Shown here one piece after another: positions 44,075 to 55,065 of a DNA stretch of 64,000 nucleotides. The DNA is from Chelydra serpentina (Eukaryota > Chordata > Testudines > Chelydridae): positions 48,757,001 to 48,821,000 of the forward strand of contig JBAIAC010000007.1 in the NCBI GenBank assembly GCA_037349315.1, read 5' to 3'. Both the position numbers and the translations under genes were made by a program. Positions within the stretch are counted from its first letter, which is position 1. Each line of letters opens with the position of its first letter. The notes under the pieces were generated by a model, which was given only the letters and a program-made list of their open reading frames with translations, searched no databases and was not told the origin of the DNA.

Positions 44075-44350
44075 TGACAGGGAAGGGGCTTGGGAGGCTC
44101 TGTGTCTTAAGGTAGCTCTGCCCAGTCATGCATGGTAGGGATCATGTCTTTAAAAGGAAGAAGTTTCAGTCTGCAAGGGGGCAGCATAGAAGAAGTTTGC
44201 AGTTTCTCTCCCTGAAGTGAGGGGAAAGGAAGGGTAGGTAGCAGGGCCAGCTTTAGGAAGTGTGGGGCCCCATTCGAACAATTTCAACGCCTCCCCCACC
44301 CCACCCCGCCCGGCCGAAATACCGCTGAAGACAGCAGCAGCGATTGAGCT
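44075..44350 (+). repeat. 276-bp segment duplicated at 45681-45956 (source)
   Basis: The segment runs from TGACAGGGAAGGGGCTTGGG to GCGATTGAGCT. It matches 45681-45956 at a constant offset of 1606 with one visible substitution (44288 C, 45894 T). It ends in the middle of the MITE at 44242-44438, so the copied unit is not a transposon. This site holds the complete MITE, so it is the probable source. Confidence 0.93.
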
Positions 44351-44438
44351 GCCGCCGAAGTGCCACTGACATGGACCTTGCAAGGCCCCTCTTAGGTGCG
44401 GGGCCCAAATTGAGGGAATCGGCCTAAAGCTGGCCCTG
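44242..44438. mobile_element. 197-bp hAT MITE with perfect 8-bp duplication
   Basis: The termini CAGGGCCAGCTTTAGG and CCTAAAGCTGGCCCTG are perfect 16-bp inverted repeats. GTAGGTAG flanks both ends (44234-44241 and 44439-44446). The interior is GC-rich, with GCCGCCGAAGTGCC. No coding sequence. Confidence 0.93.
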
Positions 44439-44929
44439 GTAGGTAGGAACCCATGAGGAAGGGTTTACCTAGTAGGCCTAAGAGAGAGGGGTCTGACTAG
44501 GAAGGCTGATGAAGGAGGAGCTTAATGAAGCATGGTAGGAAGTAGTCCAGGGAAGATGATAGTAGGGTTGGTAAAGTCCTAGGCCTTAACTACTCGCTAT
44601 AGGGCCCTGGACTGGAATCCAGAATAAAGGGCGGGCCTGGGTTCCCCTGCCATACACTGCAGAGTGGTATTGCTATGGGCAGTGAATGGGAATCCTGCCT
44701 GTGTCATTGCAGGAATGATGTAGTCAGGGCAGCACGTCTGAGAACTGCCTGAAGGGGAAACCATGGTGAGACCTGGCCGGAGGTTTGAGCCCCAAAGTAG
44801 CCATACTGTGACTCCATGAGTGGGAGGAGAGCTGCCATGGTGGAAGATCAGAAAGGGGGCACTGAACCAGGCAGAGCTAATCGACAGAAGGAGGCACCAC
44901 CCTGTGCCATTAGGGTTTCAGACAGAATT

Positions 44930-45031
44930 GTACTTGGCAGGGTTTTTAGCACACTAGCTCGATTAGAGCTACTGCTAATATGCCTGTCCAAGCTGGAAAT
45001 TACAACTCCAGCTCCTGTGTAGATGTACCCC
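44930..45031. mobile_element. Harbinger-type MITE, right half
   Basis: ACACTAGCTCGATTAGAGCT followed by CTCCAGCTCCTGTGTAGATG and TACCCC resembles the inner and right end of GGGTATGTCTACAC-type MITEs. The matching left end is not obvious. Confidence 0.4.
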
Positions 45032-45651
45032 AAATTTGGTGCCTATCGTCAGACATGCAAGTTTGAAATCCAGTGTCTTAGTGTCTGTTACTTTGGCTCA
45101 TTGCAAAACAGAGAAAATATACTCAAGGGAGGCCTAATTGAGACCTACATGCCATGGAGTTCTTCAGTGCACCTTATCACTGCCCTGATCTTTAACATGG
45201 TTGCATCCCACAGAAACTACATGTGTCTGCAAATGGCAATCCATCATGCCTGGACCAGGAAGGCCAAGAATCTACTTTATTTTTGACCACCCTTCAGAAG
45301 CATTCCTCCCATAACATGATGGGGTAACATTAGAGTGTTTTGGCAGAAAGTAGGATATTCCTCCTCAGGGTGATATTTCCAAGTATACTCCTAGGAAATT
45401 GAAGACCCCCAATGGAAGCTTTTCTGTGTTCAGTTAACTTTAGATTTCTGTTTCTTGATATATAAAGGCTCAAGCTCTCTCCTGCACCCCTTGCCTGAGT
45501 CAGTCTCCAGCCTCAAGAGGAATCAAATGCAACAGAGGAAGTCAGAGCTTCCTTTTAAAAAAAAAAAACAAGCAGCATAATTTGGAGCAGTAAATGCAGC
45601 CTTTCTTGGGTCATTCTTTTGCATGATGCCATTTTAAATGTTTTCTGTGGA

Positions 45652-45972
45652 ATTGCTCTAAAGAGGCATATATATATATATGACAGGGAAGGGGCTTGGG
45701 AGGCTCTGTGTCTTAAGGTAGCTCTGCCCAGTCATGCATGGTAGGGATCATGTCTTTAAAAGGAAGAAGTTTCAGTCTGCAAGGGGGCAGCATAGAAGAA
45801 GTTTGCAGTTTCTCTCCCTGAAGTGAGGGGAAAGGAAGGGTAGGTAGCAGGGCCAGCTTTAGGAAGTGTGGGGCCCCATTCGAACAATTTCAATGCCTCC
45901 CCCACCCCACCCCGCCCGGCCGAAATACCGCTGAAGACAGCAGCAGCGATTGAGCTCTTTAGAGCAATATAT
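45652..45972. repeat. 276-bp templated insertion inside a TA tract
   Basis: The copied segment 45681-45956 lies between a left flank (TTGCTCTAAAGAGGC then a TA tract) and a right flank that begins with the inverse of the same flank (CTCTTTAGAGCAA) followed by another TA tract. The 13-bp arms are perfectly inverted. This is a copy of 44075-44350 joined to an inverted copy of local flank, a typical footprint of replication template switching. Confidence 0.85.
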
Positions 45973-46129
45973 ATATATATGCTAATGAATGTCAGTTAAC
46001 AAACTGCACATGAGAATTTGTGCACAAACCTCAAAAAAAGAGGGAACAAGGATGGCTTTTTACACATCTGGCAGTCATTTATTCATTATAGAACTGTTCA
46101 TCTGAAAATATTGCATAATAGATTTACAG

Positions 46130-46195
46130 GACCAGATTCATCCCTAGTGTAAGTCCATTGATGTCAATGCAGTTACGACAGGGATGAATTTCTCA
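46130..46195. repeat. Dispersed palindromic repeat
   Basis: ATTCATCCCTAGTGTAAG and GTTACGACAGGGATGAAT are inverted around CATTGATGTCAATG. It belongs to the same old hairpin type as 34325-34430 and 54965-55065. Confidence 0.6.
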
Positions 46196-46199
46196 CATG

Positions 46200-46875
46200 G
46201 TGTGTAAACGCTTTTCTTGAAAGACAGAGAGAGGAAACAATTTAATATGAAGGGTTGTCCTCTCTTCACCACCATCCCCCTGCTTAAAACAGCTGGCAGC
46301 TGGTTAAGACTGGCTTACTGGCCAAGAGCAATTAGAGAGATGGACCATGAAAAAGAACGAGAATAGGGAACGTTGCTGAGAGGAAAGTGGGAGTGCCTTG
46401 GTGTTCCCACTCAGCTAGAGGGGGTAATCTTTATTAAAAATGAGAATCTCTCTTTTCTAGGTGAGAAGTAAGAAGAAATTGTGTTATGCATCAAGAACAG
46501 AAGCAGATTATCATCCATTGTAGCCATTTCAAGACTAATATGAATCCTGTCTCCTGATCTGCTGATGCAAGTTAGTCTCTCAACTGAAATTTCACTAAGG
46601 TACACGTGGGCAATTGACGAGCACAGTATATGTTTGTTTGTCATAGGGGGATCATTACAAGGGTTATCAGTATGACCATCACATAGTATAGGCAGACTTT
46701 TGTTTCTCTGTTGGGCTGAGATTCTATTTTCAATTGCAGAGATCTTCCCAGTAACTGGGTTTGCAGTGCTAGTTTGAGTGACTGCAGTAATAATCACTCT
46801 TAATACTGGTTCACTGTCAAATCATGTTAGAGAACTAAAACTCTGTTCTTTCCCTATCCATTTTGGGTAACATTG
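46200..46875. other. Noncoding stretch
   Basis: No gene recognised. The 128-codon minus frame at 46411-46797 has no domain, membrane segment or repeat that would support it. Confidence 0.5.
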
Positions 46876-46879
46876 TCTG

Positions 46880-47045
46880 TGCCTGGACTCTGTCATTGAC
46901 TTGCTGTATATCTTGGGGTAACACTAAACCTTTCTCTGCCTCAATTTCCCCATTTGTACCATAGGGATAACCATACTTACCTAACCACTGTACCTCACCA
47001 GGGTGAAAGTAGGATGAATTAGTTAATATTGGTTTGTTTGCAGTG
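46880..47045 (+). mobile_element. MIR-like SINE
   Basis: ACTCTGTCATTGACTTGCTG, CTCTGCCTCAATTTCCCCAT and GGGATAACCATACTTACCTA are in the order of a MIR core and 3' region. The tRNA head is missing or too diverged to see. Confidence 0.75.
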
Positions 47046-47235
47046 AAAACATATAGTGTTGAACATTTAGTTTAGTTGGTGAGTGGGAAGGCTCAGGAAC
47101 TTCTCAACTGCCTGTACAGGATTTTCTCATCTACTCATAACAGGGAGTGTTCCAGTTTCATGGTTGCTTTGTTAATTCAGCTCAGTCACATCTCAGCTGG
47201 TTCCTGACTTAGCCCCCTCTCCCTCCCACTACAAA

Positions 47236-47300
47236 GGGTATGTCTACGCTGCAGCTGTAGCCCATGCTTCTACATCTATTTTTTTGCCCAAATCTCTCTA
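47236..47300. mobile_element. Harbinger-type MITE, left end
   Basis: GGGTATGTCTACGCTGCAGC matches the termini of the Harbinger elements at 4438 and 27841. A possible right end, AATGTAGACATGC, lies near 48181-48193. If so, the intervening 0.9 kb is an interrupted element. Not proven. Confidence 0.4.
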
Positions 47301-47512
47301 CTGTCCATACACACAACATTCAAACATTTACTTTTTTAAAGCTTTGAACCTGTGCTTACTTGCACAACTGGGGGCAGGGGTGTTAAAGCCTGAGCTTGGA
47401 GACCGGAGGCCAGAGGTGTTACTAGGCTGGAATCAGGAGGCAGGGTCAGAGTCAGGCCAGGGTTGGAAGCCATAGTTTAGAAAGCAAGGTGCGATCTGAA
47501 GTCACACCAGGC

Positions 47513-47839
47513 CAGGGGCGTAGCATCCAGGCCCACCCAAATCTGAGCCAGGGTGTAGTGCAGCCACAGCGGCCTGGAGCATCACTCAGGCCCCTGAGAT
47601 CCAGGACAGAGCTATGTGCCTGCCCTTCACAAAGCTACGCTCCAGCAGCTCTGCCTTGCCATTTTCTGCACTGCCCCATGCGCGTGCCCAGCTCGGCAGG
47701 GGAAGCCCTGTGTCTGGGAGCACCGGGCCTAGGAAGAGGGCACAGTATCAGGGGAGAAGCTGAGCTAGCACAATCTGTCATTGCCCATCCAACCAAAAGT
47801 CGGGGCCCACCCAAATTTCCACTCATAGCTACGCCACTG
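47513..47839. mobile_element. 327-bp hAT-type element, CAGGGGCGTAGC ends
   Basis: The left end CAGGGGCGTAGC and right end GCTACGCCACTG are inverted repeats with one mismatch. CACCAGGC (47505-47512) and CAGCAGGC (47840-47847) match at 7 of 8 bases. GGCCCACCCAAAT occurs near both ends in the same orientation. Open frames through it are random. Confidence 0.82.
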
Positions 47840-48463
47840 CAGCAGGCCACAAGTCCATGTGGTAGCCCAGACAACTCCCCGGAGCTCCCTCCAGTATATA
47901 ATCCCAGGATTATATACTGCACTTGGCCAATCAGAGGGCTGTAGGGTGCTGTCATTCTTGACCCTTTCGGTGGTACTTCCTGCGGCATCTAATCTCCACA
48001 GTGCTCCTTGGATGTTGTTCTGCCTGCCCTCTCAGTGGCAATGTGGAAATATCAGCTGTCCCAGGCTCCATCCAGTCCCACAGATGCTTGCAGCTAGGGT
48101 TTTGCTATGGGTATGCTTATATTCTGGCTAGATTATCCTAAATGCTCAGACCTGGGCACCAATCCCTCAGACTAACTGTGCAATGTAGACATGCTGTCGG
48201 AAATAAGGGCCTGTAGCAGAGCCAGTATGCGGGCAACCTAATGAACACAGCTGGCCTGTAGTGGACTGCCTGTTTGGTTGCACTGCCTGATTGTTGGCAA
48301 AGGTCAGCAGGCCAGTTCTTAAGGCCAGAAGCAGCAGTTCAGGGGCTGATCAAAGCATTTGTATCCTGCCTTGCCTCACTCCAGGTAACCCACCCTTGAC
48401 TTGGCATCTGGGCTTATATTCCTGGCAGCTGACTCCTGCTCCAGCCAATAGGCACATCCACCC

Positions 48464-49165
48464 ATGTCCCAGTCTCTGACAGTTTGTGCAGCACTAAAAA
48501 CACAAACAATAAGGGAACTAGAGCTGATATGGCGAGCATGGGTCCTACAAAGGCCAATATCTTTGACTGAGGTAGTGGGAGCCCTACAGAATCTACAGGC
48601 CCAGAATGGAGCCCTGCAAGCTGAAGCCACTTCATCTTTGGTTCTGACCCCTGCACTGCATTACCCAAAGCTCCCATTGCTTGACAAGTTGAATGGTGAT
48701 CGTGACAAATTTTGTGGGTTCCTAAACCAGTGTTGGTTCCTACTTCTGCTATATCAGCAATTGTACTCCACTGATTGAGTCTGTGTGGGATTCATTATCA
48801 GCCTGCTGAACCGTGGGCCCTGTTGTAGGAGTCTCCACTCCTGGGAAAATCAAGCCAGCTTCTGGGACAATTTGAGGACTTCATTTGAACTATGGTGGTG
48901 ATCTTCGAGGACCCGAGTAACAAGCATACAGCCAAAGCCCTGCTTCAGGTTGTGGTAGAGAGGCCAGCCAGTTGCTCTGTGCAGCGGAGTTGCAATGCTT
49001 GGTATAGACACCGAATGGAATGAGACCACCCAGTGTTATCATTTCCAACTTGGCCTAAATGACCATATTAAAGATGAAGGGCATGTGTGGATTCCCTGTC
49101 TGGCCTGAATGCCTTGTCAACCTATGCATCAAGATTGATGACAGCGACTGAATGCCACCAAGAAA
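48464..49165 (+). pseudogene. Ty3/gypsy (Sushi/PEG10-like) Gag, decayed
   Basis: An open stretch to 48778 reads LQAQNGALQAEA, a coiled-coil-like N-terminus, then LPLLDKLNGDRDKFCGFLNQ, the start of the Sushi-class Gag capsid also found in PEG10 and RTL genes. Past the stop the homology goes on in broken frames: an EDFI-like and VVIFEDP segment near 48890-48920, and LGLNDHIKDE near 49051-49080. The sequence just upstream (48240-48460) has LTR-like features and may be the 5' LTR and leader. The frame is interrupted several times, so it is a dead retrotransposon copy, not a domesticated gene. Confidence 0.78.
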
Positions 49166-49735
49166 AAAAACGGCCTTTTTGGTTCCTGCCAACCCTGCCG
49201 GCTCCCCCAGCACCAGTCCCCTCTTCATGACCCAAACCCACGCAAGTCCATCAGGTTCAGCCCTGCTTCTCTGACTTAGAGAAGAATCAACATAGGGCAT
49301 CAGGCTTATGCCCATGCTGTGGAGAACCGCCGGCACACATGGGCAGTGCGTGAACTGCTGGCTGAGGGAGGCTAGCCCCCAGTCCCGCCCCTTCCACCCG
49401 AGGGAAAGTGCGCCGGGAGGGAGAGCACGTGGCGGCATCACTGCAGCCTCCCCAGCCCCCGAGTGCCAGGAGGGAGAGCACCCAGCAGTGCTGCTGCAGC
49501 TTCCTCAGTCCCAGGAAGGCGGGTGGCGTGGCCCCAAACCCCTTGAGCCAGTGGCACTGCCAAAGCGGGGCCCTGGGGGGCGGAGTGTGGGCAGGGGCGC
49601 ACCTGGATGATTGGGGGAGGCACTGCCTCCCCTGCCCGGCATGGTCGGTCCCGGAAGGGACAGGTCCCGGGAGTGACTGATTCATCACGTCTGCCCCGAG
49701 CCGCGCACCCTGCTGGGGACGGCCCTGCTATTTGA
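49166..49735. other. GC-rich interval, probably repeat-derived
   Basis: A GC-rich block (for example GGCCCTGGGGGGCGG, CAGGGGCGCACCTGG) with open frames on both strands caused by base composition. GGGAGAGCAC occurs twice about 55 bp apart. The ending GACGGCCCTG resembles the CAGGGCCG-type hAT MITE terminus, but I could not find its partner. Confidence 0.45.
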
Positions 49736-49739
49736 GTTA

Positions 49740-50305
49740 CAGTTACAGAAACTTACAATGCAAACACTCAATATAAGTTCATACCATGCAGTATAGCTGT
49801 TATAAGTGAGGTCAATACAAGCAGCAGCCTACAAGCATTTCATCAGGACTAAACACATTCTTATAAACTTAACATCTATTTTAACTATACTAACACACAG
49901 GTGAGCCAGACTGGTTTCCAGGTATGCATTTGTCAGTGTTCAGTGAGACCTAGGGGCCTTGGCTTGCCAGCATCACACACATATCTGATCCAGGGGATTC
50001 CTGTAAAATCCTATGCACACCCTGTGCCACCTGGCACCAAGAGGTCTCTGGATCAAAGTCTGCCAATCAAGAAAAAAGGGAGGGTCATGCTCAGACTAAG
50101 CAACTACATTCATCTATTGCTGCAAAGTTCATGTTCATGTTCATTCCCTTCCTTCGTGTGTTTTCATTATTGTTTGTTTATTTAATAAAGTTGCAGCTCT
50201 TGTGCTTATCCCTAGTTTGTTAGGCATCTTTGTGTGGATCCCCTGTGCATTCAGTTAATTTACTTACCATCACTAGAAACAATGGAACAGTTCCTATTCA
50301 TAATA
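49740..50305. other. Noncoding stretch
   Basis: No gene recognised. AATAAAGTTGCAGC at 50183-50196 looks like a polyadenylation signal without an identifiable transcript. Confidence 0.45.
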
Positions 50306-50307
50306 GG

Positions 50308-50432
50308 TAAAATTTTCAGCAGCACTTATGTGACTTAGGCTTTTAAGTCCCATTTTCAAAAGGGATTTATGAGATTTTGCAAATAGGACTCAGGCTCCTA
50401 AGTCATGTAGAGACTTTTGAAAAGTTTTCCCA
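50308..50432. mobile_element. Palindromic MITE-like repeat (GACTTAGG type)
   Basis: GTAAAATTTTCAGCAGCACT at the left and GACTTTTGAAAAGTTTTCCC at the right are inverted. The interior alternates GACTTAGGC, AAGTCCCATTTTCAAAAG and GGCTCCTAAGTC. This is a common reptile hairpin element. A fragment of the same kind lies at 58225-58275. Confidence 0.65.
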
Positions 50433-52998
50433 AGGTCGTCAGGTTGTGCCTATCTATCAGAAATCCAAATGCTTATGATAGACTTAAACAAGTCGTCACA
50501 CATGTGGTAGGTACCGTACATGAAGCAAGATGGTATAATTGTTTGTTAATCACATCTCAAACATTTCTTCAGAAAACCTTAAGCACAAAATTTCATGATG
50601 CCTGTGTAACTCCAGCGCAATGGATAAAGTCTTTGATTAAATATATAAACTGGTTTCAGCTATGACTATAGTTAAGTAGTTGCTGTGAAGATCAAAAATG
50701 GCCTATCCTGTGATATGGCTCAGCTTGGTTCATGGCCCATTTATGCTTATTGCAAACAACGCCTGTGACTTACCAATAATGGGCCTTTATTGTCCCACAC
50801 TCAAGAAATACTCTGGCTCTACTTCCTCCTATACCCATTTGGGTCTCTTGGCTCCCAACAGTGTCGATGGAGCAGTTTCCAAGGCCCACACACTACAACT
50901 GTAACTGGCACTTGTATTAGCCACACAAGAGCGGGGAAGTTCTTGCATAAAAGCCAGTTGCAGGTTGGCCCCAAACCTTGAACTCAGTTCTTGCAGAGAA
51001 AAATCTTTCCAGTTTCAAAGCCTTGTAATTTTAAGGCTACATATGTATTGTGTTAATGATTTGCAATTTGTAACAGGTTTTCTGTATTTTTCTTGTTTTA
51101 ATTCAGTTACCTTTAATAGGTCCAGTCCTGTTTCCATTCAGTGGGAACATGATCAGAGTCCATAAAGGTGAGGTTATTAATGGTGAATATGTTGGGTTTG
51201 ATTCTGCTGTCACACTGGTTAGAATCAAGAGCAATTCCATTGAATTACAATAGCTTACAACAATGTAAACCCTCATACAGTAAGTGCGAGGCAAATCCCG
51301 GTTATATTTTTCTGCCAAGTTCAGGAATTTAACTGAAACTGAGGTTGTTGCATTAATTTTTTTTAATCCATTGTTTTCAAATCAACATTTCAGTCTTTGA
51401 AACTCTACAATGTTTGCAGCTTGGGGGGTGGGGGGAAATGACATCCTCAGTCTAGTCACAGCTAACCACATAGTGACTAAATATAGCATCAGCTAATCTT
51501 CAGGATGTGTCCACAATAACAGATTACCCAAAATGTTCTGCTGCTATTCCCTACCTAATATTATGCCTACAACATAATGTGGAAGTTTAAAATACCTCTG
51601 TAATTATGGTAAACACAGACAACAACCACTAAAATTGCAGAGTGCTCTTTGCTGTTCCTAACCTACAGGCTGTATATAGAAAGCTAAATTAAACAATTTT
51701 GCCTGCCATGTGTTATCGGTTATGTGAATTCCAGGTGTGGGTGTAGTGTAGGGAATTCGCAATTTGAGGGGTACAAAATTCAGCATGTGTGATATTTTTT
51801 TGTTTGGGTTTTTTTTTAATGCTGATTAAAGTGAGAGATTTTGTATGGTGCCTGACTTCTTGTTTCTTTACACATAATTTCAAGAATTTCCAGGGAAATC
51901 CACTGGAAATTAATATACAACACCCATCACTTTTAATGGGAATTGTATGTTAATTGTCCCACAAATATTAACTCTGACTTGCCCATGCTGGAAATGTATG
52001 TTGCTCAAGGGCCAAAACCTAAAGTCTAGCCAAATCTCCTTTGACTGAATAAACACTGAGGAAGGGACCATCCTCGCTAAGTGAATATCTCTCTGCCCAC
52101 ATGAATAGCAGGCAGTACTGCCTTAATGGTATAGCCTGCCTTCCTTCCCTGTGAGCCTTGTTGCATGACTTTTAGGGGTTAATATGATATAGGCTCACCA
52201 ATTGATCTGACCAGAAGATAATAAAGTTCTTGTCTCAGAATCAGGCTACACAGAATTAAACATACAGAGTTCTATATCTTGTAAGGACCCTCGGGGTGTG
52301 TGGCAAGAACACTCATGCTGAGGAAAACACACAGCCTTCGAGACTTTTATTAAAATAAATGAAAAAGCTATCAAAGCTCCCAATCACAGAACCAAAAGGG
52401 AATAACACAGTGGGAGAGGGGGAGGTACATGTGGCATCAGTCTTTACAAAAGCTTCCTAGATTAGCATACTCACACCCTTCCTTGGGAACCTGGTGGTAA
52501 GAGACGAGGGACCAGTCTCATTCCTGGCATGCCAAATGGGTCCAATGGTCCAGGTTGCTCAATGCTCTTGAGATTGATGGCGAATAATAGAGCTGAAGGG
52601 TCAAATGCTGAGTAGCTAAGTTACCAATAAACAGTAAAGAGACCCAAAAGCTAAGGAAGAAGAAAAAGCTGCTTCCACATGGTAGTTTGCTCTCTTACTG
52701 GGCCTCAGCTATTCATGCTAATATCCAACTTTCCATGCCCAAATCTAACTTCCTCACCCATGTAGTACTGAGGTACACTTATTCTGTACGTTAGCATATT
52801 CATACATATTAACACCAATTAGCTCATTCTCAAACATGTTATTTCTTGCCCAAACTGATTTATGGTTGTAACTTCCATGTTTCTGCAGTGTACCCTATGG
52901 TCACCCTTAAGTCCTGACTTTCACAGGTAAACATGTCTAGTTCCCCAAAATCTAAAAGGGTAACCGTTAGACCATTTATCTGTGCCAAAGGTTGCAAG
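50433..52998. other. Noncoding stretch
   Basis: No gene recognised. 51190-51250 resembles a hairpin-type dispersed repeat. Near 52298-52360 the minus strand reads AATAAAAGTCTCG then TTGCCACA, like the R/U5 end of an LTR, but I could not place a matching start or target duplication. Confidence 0.45.
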
Positions 52999-53352
52999 TA
53001 GAGGCGCCAACTTCTTGAGTTCCCGGAGAGTGCTCGACCCCTGCTCTTCCCCAGGCCCCGCCTCTACTCCATCCCTTCCCTCAATCTCCCACCCCTGCCC
53101 TGCCTCTTCCTGCCCCTGCTCCTCCCCCTACCCTCCAGTGCCTCCCAGATGCCGCTGAACAGCTGATCTGTGGTGGACGGGAGGCACTGGGAGGGACGGG
53201 GAGGAACTGATTTGTGGGGCCTGCCAGCGGACGGGAGGCGCTGTGGGGAAGGGAGAGGAGCTGATTGGCGGGGCTGCCAGTGGGTGCTGAGCACCCACTT
53301 TTTTTTTTCCGTGGGTGCTCCAGCCGTGGAGCACCCTCGGAGTCGGCGCCTA
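52999..53352. mobile_element. Non-autonomous DNA transposon, TAGAGGCGCC ends
   Basis: The left end TAGAGGCGCCAAC and the reverse of the right end TAGGCGCCGAC form short inverted repeats. The interior is strongly CT-rich then GA-rich. GTGGGTGCTGAGCACCCAC and GGGTGCTCCAGCCGTGGAGCACCC are near-perfect hairpins. I found no convincing 8-bp duplication. Open frames on the minus strand reflect base composition. Confidence 0.65.
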
Positions 53353-54227
53353 TGGTCATAAGCCTACTTAGCCATACTTACACTAACTTACTTAAGTTAA
53401 TCTAACAGGATACAGGCCTGTAGGTTCCTTGCGTTACAGTCAAACATAATGAAGTAATCCAATACAAAAATACAAGCCAAATACAATAAAACAAACAGCA
53501 AACCAGAAAATAAAGGCAGAATATAATAAACCAAGCCAGCAGGTTAGCCCTATGGTCTGCGCCCTACAGATGCCCTTCTGCCTGAGCTTCATGCAGCCTG
53601 TGAGTAAGAAGTCAGCTGCTCCCTGAATCACCATCTTCTCTGGATTTCAATGTAGAAGTCTACTTAGAAGTTAATATGGGGTGGAAGCATATGAATTTCC
53701 CTGAAGTAACCTCTGCAGCTCCTAGTGAGCAGATCTACGGTGACCCAGCCAGTGTCAGCATGACTCTGGAAGGAGCCACGTTGCTGGGAGCCAGCAGAGT
53801 AGTGCAGATGGGCAGTTGTCCATGCAGACAACATCTGGCTTCATGGGGCCTCTTTTCCATTGATCTGCAGAATACACAAGATTGGAAAGCCACATATTTC
53901 CCAGCTCTCTTGCTCCCAAACCCATTTCCCTGGAGGCAGTGATTTGCAGGAAACTCCACACAATCAACCTCAGAGATTTCCTGCCCATCTGGCCCAATGG
54001 AAGATTTACCTGAGTATAAACTGAGTAAAAACTCAATGAGGATTTCAGAGTCTGATAGTCAAGGAGTAAAAATTCTGATTTGGTAGCATTTTGCACCCAC
54101 TTCACATAGGTTAAATGGCAAAGCACGGTCTGGCTTTTACATAGTGGAGAAATAAATCCCTTATTTTAACATTTTAGGATGGAGTTTACAGCTATCTTAT
54201 TGATTCTGCCTTTACCAAGATGTCTTG
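53353..54227. other. Noncoding stretch
   Basis: Nothing recognised beyond short overlapping open frames (60-123 codons) with no domain. Confidence 0.5.
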
Positions 54228-54300
54228 TACTGGCCTGATAGTCTAGTCATTGGGAACCTGATTTAGAGTCCACTAGTCTGGTTCTTGGATACTCTGGAGA
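54228..54300 (+). mobile_element. tRNA-derived SINE fragment
   Basis: TGATAGTCTAGTCATTGGGA followed by GAGTCCACTAGTCTGG resembles the TAGTCTAGTGGTTAG head and B-box region of tRNA-derived SINEs. It is short and diverged. Confidence 0.4.
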
Positions 54301-54964
54301 TTATACACAGCACTGTGTTAGCTTTCTGTGCAGTCTTATGAGACTGTTCTCTTAAGATTCTCAAAGTTTCCTCTCAATGTTTCACCTCCACATTCACCCT
54401 CTCAGTCAACTGCAAACCTGCCCACTCACTCATCAATTCATCTAACCACCCTCTCACCCACTCACTTAACCACTTGCAGGCAAAACTCCCAACATGTCAA
54501 TAGTCAGACAATTTTTAGAAAACACTTAAATCAAGGAATCCATGTCTTTAAGGACAACTGTGGCAAACATACAGCATTAGTCATTATTATTATTCTGCAG
54601 ATTTAAGGCAGTCTACTTTGCCTTAGTTTTAAACAAGAACAGATTCCACCATGCATTTCTGGAGTCAGACATTAAGCACTTTGTAATTTTTACAAATGCT
54701 TGCTCTCTGCACGATGCTATAAGATTTACTGAACTTCATATTAACCCACTTTTTTTTCCTTTCCAGTAAATCTCATATAGATGTTAGATAGTGCAAATGG
54801 GCCCACAGTATGGAACACTCCTGCTGTAGATAGCCTCAGGATATTAGCATAGAAGGTGTAGTCACTAACACATACCAACCATAATAGTGCCAAATCTTAA
54901 GAGATGCTGAGCAGCTGGATTCAGCCAACAGTCCACAAGAAACCATAACACAGTTTTCTGAGCC
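54301..54964. other. Noncoding stretch, CACTCA-rich patch
   Basis: 54380-54480 is a C/A/T-rich patch with repeated CACTCA and CACCC words, explaining the low-complexity open frame there. No gene recognised. Confidence 0.45.
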
Positions 54965-55065
54965 AAATCCTGAAGTCCTTACTCAGTTTTTCCTCAGGCA
55001 AACTCCCACTGATTTCAGTGGGAATTTGCATGAGCTAGGACTAAGTAAAAATTAAGTAAGACTTT
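54965..55065. repeat. Dispersed palindromic repeat
   Basis: CCAAATCCTGAAGTCCTTAC and its imperfect inverse around GACTAAGTAAAAATT flank a self-complementary core, AACTCCCACTGATTTCAGTG then GGAATTTGC. It is an old hairpin-type repeat. Confidence 0.6.

Noticed and set aside
44052..44900. Possible LTR retroelement beginning TGTGACAGGGTG with TATAAATCC
   Set aside because: I could not find a second end or target duplication, so only the embedded MITE and the duplicated segment are annotated.
46411..46797. 128-codon minus frame
   Set aside because: No domain, no membrane or signal features, and no neighbouring exons.
47489..47944. 151-codon plus frame and 117-codon minus frame
   Set aside because: Both run across a hAT mini-element and its flanks. 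They reflect GC-rich repeat sequence, not a host gene.
49308..49688. 100- and 90-codon plus frames and a 133-codon minus frame in GC-rich DNA
   Set aside because: All three are open because of the GC bias. No domain, and the region follows gypsy debris.
52298..53440. Possible minus-strand solo LTR (AATAAA on the minus strand near 52347, TGTAACGC-like start near 53439)
   Set aside because: The ends lack a convincing target duplication and the proposed start is only a TG. Kept as a note within the noncoding entry.
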